A stretch of DNA of 64,000 nt from the NCBI GenBank assembly GCA_958296095.1, contig OY282434.1, positions 1,332,001 through 1,396,000 of the forward strand. The letters run 5' to 3'. Within the stretch, counting starts at the first letter, position 1. Each line of letters begins with the position of its first letter. Source of the DNA: an uncultured Oligoflexales bacterium. GTDB lineage: Bacteria > Bdellovibrionota_B > Oligoflexia > Oligoflexales > JAPPIL01. Of the stretch, positions 62,036 to 64,000 are shown one piece after another. Under the pieces are notes generated by a model. That model saw nothing but the letters and a program-made list of their open reading frames with translations, made no database searches and had not been told where the DNA came from. A program made the position numbers and the translations under genes.

Positions 62036-62300
62036 CACAGATCCCTCACCCAAGAGTTTAAACCAGAAAAAAAGAAAGCCCTGCCCCACAGGCTATCAGG
62101 ATCGCAACGAAAAAGCCAGCACCATCACAACAAAATTAATCTCAAATTTTTTTGAAAAACATCCAAAAAATTATAGGCAAATTATTATTTCATTTATCTG
62201 CCGCTGATTTTTTCACGATGCCACAAAAGGCATGTGTTACACGGCGCGTTTTTGCGCCCTGCAGCCAACCAGCTGAGGTGCAAAAGCTTAACGGCACAGG

Positions 62301-62306
62301 TATAAT
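62301..62306 (+). promoter_or_regulatory. -10 element of the HTH/coiled-coil protein gene
   Basis: TATAAT at 62301-62306, with a weak GTGCAA 17 bp upstream. The start codon follows 20 bp later, after AGGAGGTGATGT, a near-perfect ribosome binding site. The upstream 200 bp (62090-62300) show no gene. Confidence 0.55.
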
Positions 62307-62325
62307 AGTTAACAGGAGGTGATGT

Positions 62326-62835
62326 ATGCAGGCTGGCTGGATTTCCATCAACGACTACGCTCGCAAGTTTAACGTCTCGGACATCACCGTGCGCAGACGT
62401 ATTAAGCAGGGCAAAATTCCCGCAGAACTGAAAAACGGCAAATACTACATCAGAGCCGATTACCGCGATAGCCACACCACCGCAGAGCAGAACGACACTC
62501 CGCCGCCCATCCCCACCAGCCGCGCCTCGTTCATACCACCGCCACCACCGACCAGCGCGCCATATACGGCAACCGAGCCGCCCCAAGTCGTGGCGACAGA
62601 GATACCTGCGCCGCCCCCCGCACCTCCCGCCCAGCAGAGCAAAGAACTACTGGAATTTTGCGACCGCTACCTCGCTGAGCTAAAGACCAGAGAACAGCAC
62701 CTAGCCAAAAGGCACGAGTCCGAAATTGCCCTGCTCGAAGCTAAACTTGCCAAGAAGGACAGCGAAATTACGGCCCTAAAGCAACAAATTGAAGATCTCC
62801 AGCTGCTAGTTAAAATTCTAGAAAACAAAATTTAA
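62326..62835 (+). CDS. HTH DNA-binding protein with Pro-rich linker and C-terminal coiled coil
   Basis: 169 residues. The N-terminal MerR/excisionase-type HTH (about 1-48, WISINDYARKFNVSDITVRRRIKQGKIPAELKNGKYYI) leads to a Pro/Thr/Ala linker (about 55-105) and a heptad-rich coiled coil (about 108-169, LLEFCDRYLAELKTREQHLAKRHESEIALLEAKLAKKDSEI) for oligomerisation. The mix of a minimal DNA-binding head and a long coil recalls nucleoid or partition accessory proteins; a specific role is not claimed. The gene stands alone. Confidence 0.78.
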   Translation: MQAGWISINDYARKFNVSDITVRRRIKQGKIPAELKNGKYYIRADYRDSHTTAEQNDTPPPIPTSRASFIPPPPPTSAPYTATEPPQVVATEIPAPPPAPPAQQSKELLEFCDRYLAELKTREQHLAKRHESEIALLEAKLAKKDSEITALKQQIEDLQLLVKILENKI

Positions 62836-63043
62836 GCAGGCCTAAGCTTGCCTGTAAAATTATCTCAGACACTGCGGAAAGGAAGAGCGCGCCGTCGCGA
62901 TTGCAAAAACACTGTCCACCATGCAACCCTCCACCCCCCGGTCATCAATCAGATCTCCGCCAATGTTTAATACGAGTATCGGAGACTGACCCAAGATCGC
63001 ACCCAATCTATCGATTGCGCGGATATCAACTAGTAGTGTCCCA
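62836..63043. other. intergenic region without recognised gene
   Basis: About 200 bp between convergent genes. A minus-strand frame exists but overlaps the next gene's end and has no ribosome binding site. No clear terminator. Confidence 0.4.
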
Positions 63044-63304
63044 CTAGAAAATCCTTGCCCCCCTATAAGCACCTATCCCAGCCGCCGATCCATCTGATGC
63101 TTGCAACTGAAAGCTATCTGTGTCATCCGTGCTGTAGTCGCTAGTTGTTGTCCGCACCGCAAAGGTTTCGGTGTGGTTATTGTAGCGGAACTCCAGATCA
63201 AAGCCGATGGTCGTCCCATCTTTCCGTTCCTCGTAGACTATACCAAGACCCGAGATCCCAGCCACCATCAACATCATCAGCATCGTCATAGTTCGCAAAT
63301 ACAT
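63044..63304 (-). CDS. small exported protein, unknown
   Basis: 86 residues from ATG 63304, chosen because GGAGG lies 11 bases before it; the ORF opens at 63364. A signal peptide (MYLRTMTMLMMLMVAGISGLG) is followed by a short beta-rich part (TIGFDLEFRYNNHTETFAVRTT) ending in Phe. It looks like the first strands of a small outer-membrane or surface protein, possibly a remnant. No family. Confidence 0.5.
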   Translation of the reverse strand: MYLRTMTMLMMLMVAGISGLGIVYEERKDGTTIGFDLEFRYNNHTETFAVRTTTSDYSTDDTDSFQLQASDGSAAGIGAYRGARIF

Positions 63305-63440
63305 CCTGTTCTCCTCCAACTTATTGAATAAACAAATAACCTTATTTCTCATATTGCCATTCATAGCTAAGGGTGATACGCACGTGCCCAGTTACCTCCC
63401 CGTGAGGTGAGTTTTTATTTTAACTTTCTTGGAGAACGAA

Positions 63441-64000
63441 ATGTTTAGATTTTTGCTAGGAAGCCTCGTTTGTTTTTGTCTTAGTTCCGCGTCTCTCGCC
63501 TCTCAAGTCACTAGTCCACAGAAACTACCGTTCAAAAAATTGCTTGCCGCGCATGGAGTGAGTTGGGGAGCTATTTTCAACTACGACGGCAATCACACGG
63601 TGCAAGCCATTCTGCATCGGGGTTTTGCTAGCGATGCGGGACAACAGGTGTTAGCTGAGCTTGGCTTTCGCACGGGAGTTGTAGCAACCAACGAGATGTT
63701 TGTTCTTCTTGAGGAATCTGTACGGGCCGATCCTAGCCTCATAGATAGCCATTATCCCGATGAAAAGGGGTTTCTGCGACGGTTAAAAATTGCAACTAAA
63801 GTGGAGCAGTTTATTTCAGATACCAGCCTAGATGAGAATATGATCAATACCGACGAAACACTGAACGACGGCCAAAAGGCAATGCTGCGGGGGAAATTAC
63901 GTCTCGCACAAGCTAGCCGCTCCATGTCCCAAACGGCGATCGATAGAGCGATGAACGCCGTGCAAAACTACGACCTGCAAACACTGATTGGTATGATTGA
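63441..64000 (+). CDS. secreted protein, N-terminal part (cut by the window edge)
   Basis: The frame is open from ATG 63441 (GGAG about 8 bases upstream) to the window end, at least 186 residues. The signal peptide is MFRFLLGSLVCFCLSSASLA. The mature part is helical, with LAAHGVSWGAIFNYDGNHTVQAILHRGFASDAGQQVLAELGF and later charged segments. No family recognised from this fragment. Confidence 0.7.
   Translation, partial: MFRFLLGSLVCFCLSSASLASQVTSPQKLPFKKLLAAHGVSWGAIFNYDGNHTVQAILHRGFASDAGQQVLAELGFRTGVVATNEMFVLLEESVRADPSLIDSHYPDEKGFLRRLKIATKVEQFISDTSLDENMINTDETLNDGQKAMLRGKLRLAQASRSMSQTAIDRAMNAVQNYDLQTLIGMI

Noticed and set aside
62860..63072. Minus-strand frame MLIGGQGFSSGTLLVDIRA...
   Set aside because: It overlaps the end of a better-supported exported protein gene and lacks a start signal; it could be a frameshifted continuation, but there is not enough evidence.

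Overview
The window is a 64 kb piece of a Gram-negative bacterial chromosome. At least ten proteins carry lipobox signal peptides, two or more look like outer-membrane barrels, and lgt, lon, fis and the nusA-infB-rbfA cluster are present. An AgmX/PglI-type C-terminal domain, a MopE-like calcium loop and many small lipoproteins recall the old deltaproteobacteria (Bdellovibrionota or Myxococcota). Fis and a four-cysteine secreted protein recall Gammaproteobacteria. The phylum stays open.

Layout. 1-5023: the cas9-cas1 end of a type II CRISPR-Cas locus, most like subtype II-B, A/T-rich and on the minus strand, with the first bases of a possible cas2 at the edge. 5154-8458: two lipoproteins and a HEAT-like protein. 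8575-8788: tRNA-Lys and tRNA-Glu. 8907-13418: DUF4178, GH15, GST and lgt genes. 13557-21713: response regulator, amino-acid dehydrogenase, mnmG-eno, a VOC protein, tRNA-Arg and mtaB. 21780-31245: AgmX-like protein, large coiled-coil lipoprotein, Na+/solute symporter, fis, grpE and lon. 31246-40327: an accessory zone of repeat islands enclosing an ImmA/IrrE-PIN pair, a lone lipoprotein and a HigB-HigA-Clp-fold protease operon. 40328-51654: two BspA-like surface proteins bracketing a pair of paralogous lipoproteins and rbfA-infB-nusA. 51801-56769: folB-cupin fusion, DUF420, a secreted protein, a dihydrouridine synthase, an outer-membrane protein and a lipoprotein. 56770-64000: repeat island, an Rpn nuclease, queE, a phospholipase D-like protein, a DNA-binding coiled-coil protein and the start of a secreted protein.

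The most striking content is not coding. Nine intergenic islands of about 0.35-1.6 kb are mosaics of the same few modules. (1) Element P is about 170 bp. It opens with CTACCGAGA and closes with TCTCGGTAG, and it has internal helices in which both strands change together from copy to copy; one helix crosses the others, as in a pseudoknot. (2) Module H is a G+C-rich block of CGCTACGC/CGCTTCGC heptamers followed by a T-run; it often begins at a gene's stop codon and interrupts or truncates element P. (3) Module C is a unit of about 35 bp of the type CTCTCGTTATTGCGTTCAAG. (4) A 17-bp edge motif, TTTCAGGGGGTCACTAC, marks three island ends and always points inward. No transposase for these repeats is visible.

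Housekeeping genes look intact and mostly keep familiar groupings (mnmG-eno overlap; nusA-infB-rbfA). The accessory functions are defence or stress systems: CRISPR-Cas, two toxin-antitoxin-like operons that share a 53-bp upstream repeat, and Rpn. Their frequency, together with the recently duplicated repeats, suggests a genome reshaped by recombination between dispersed repeats.
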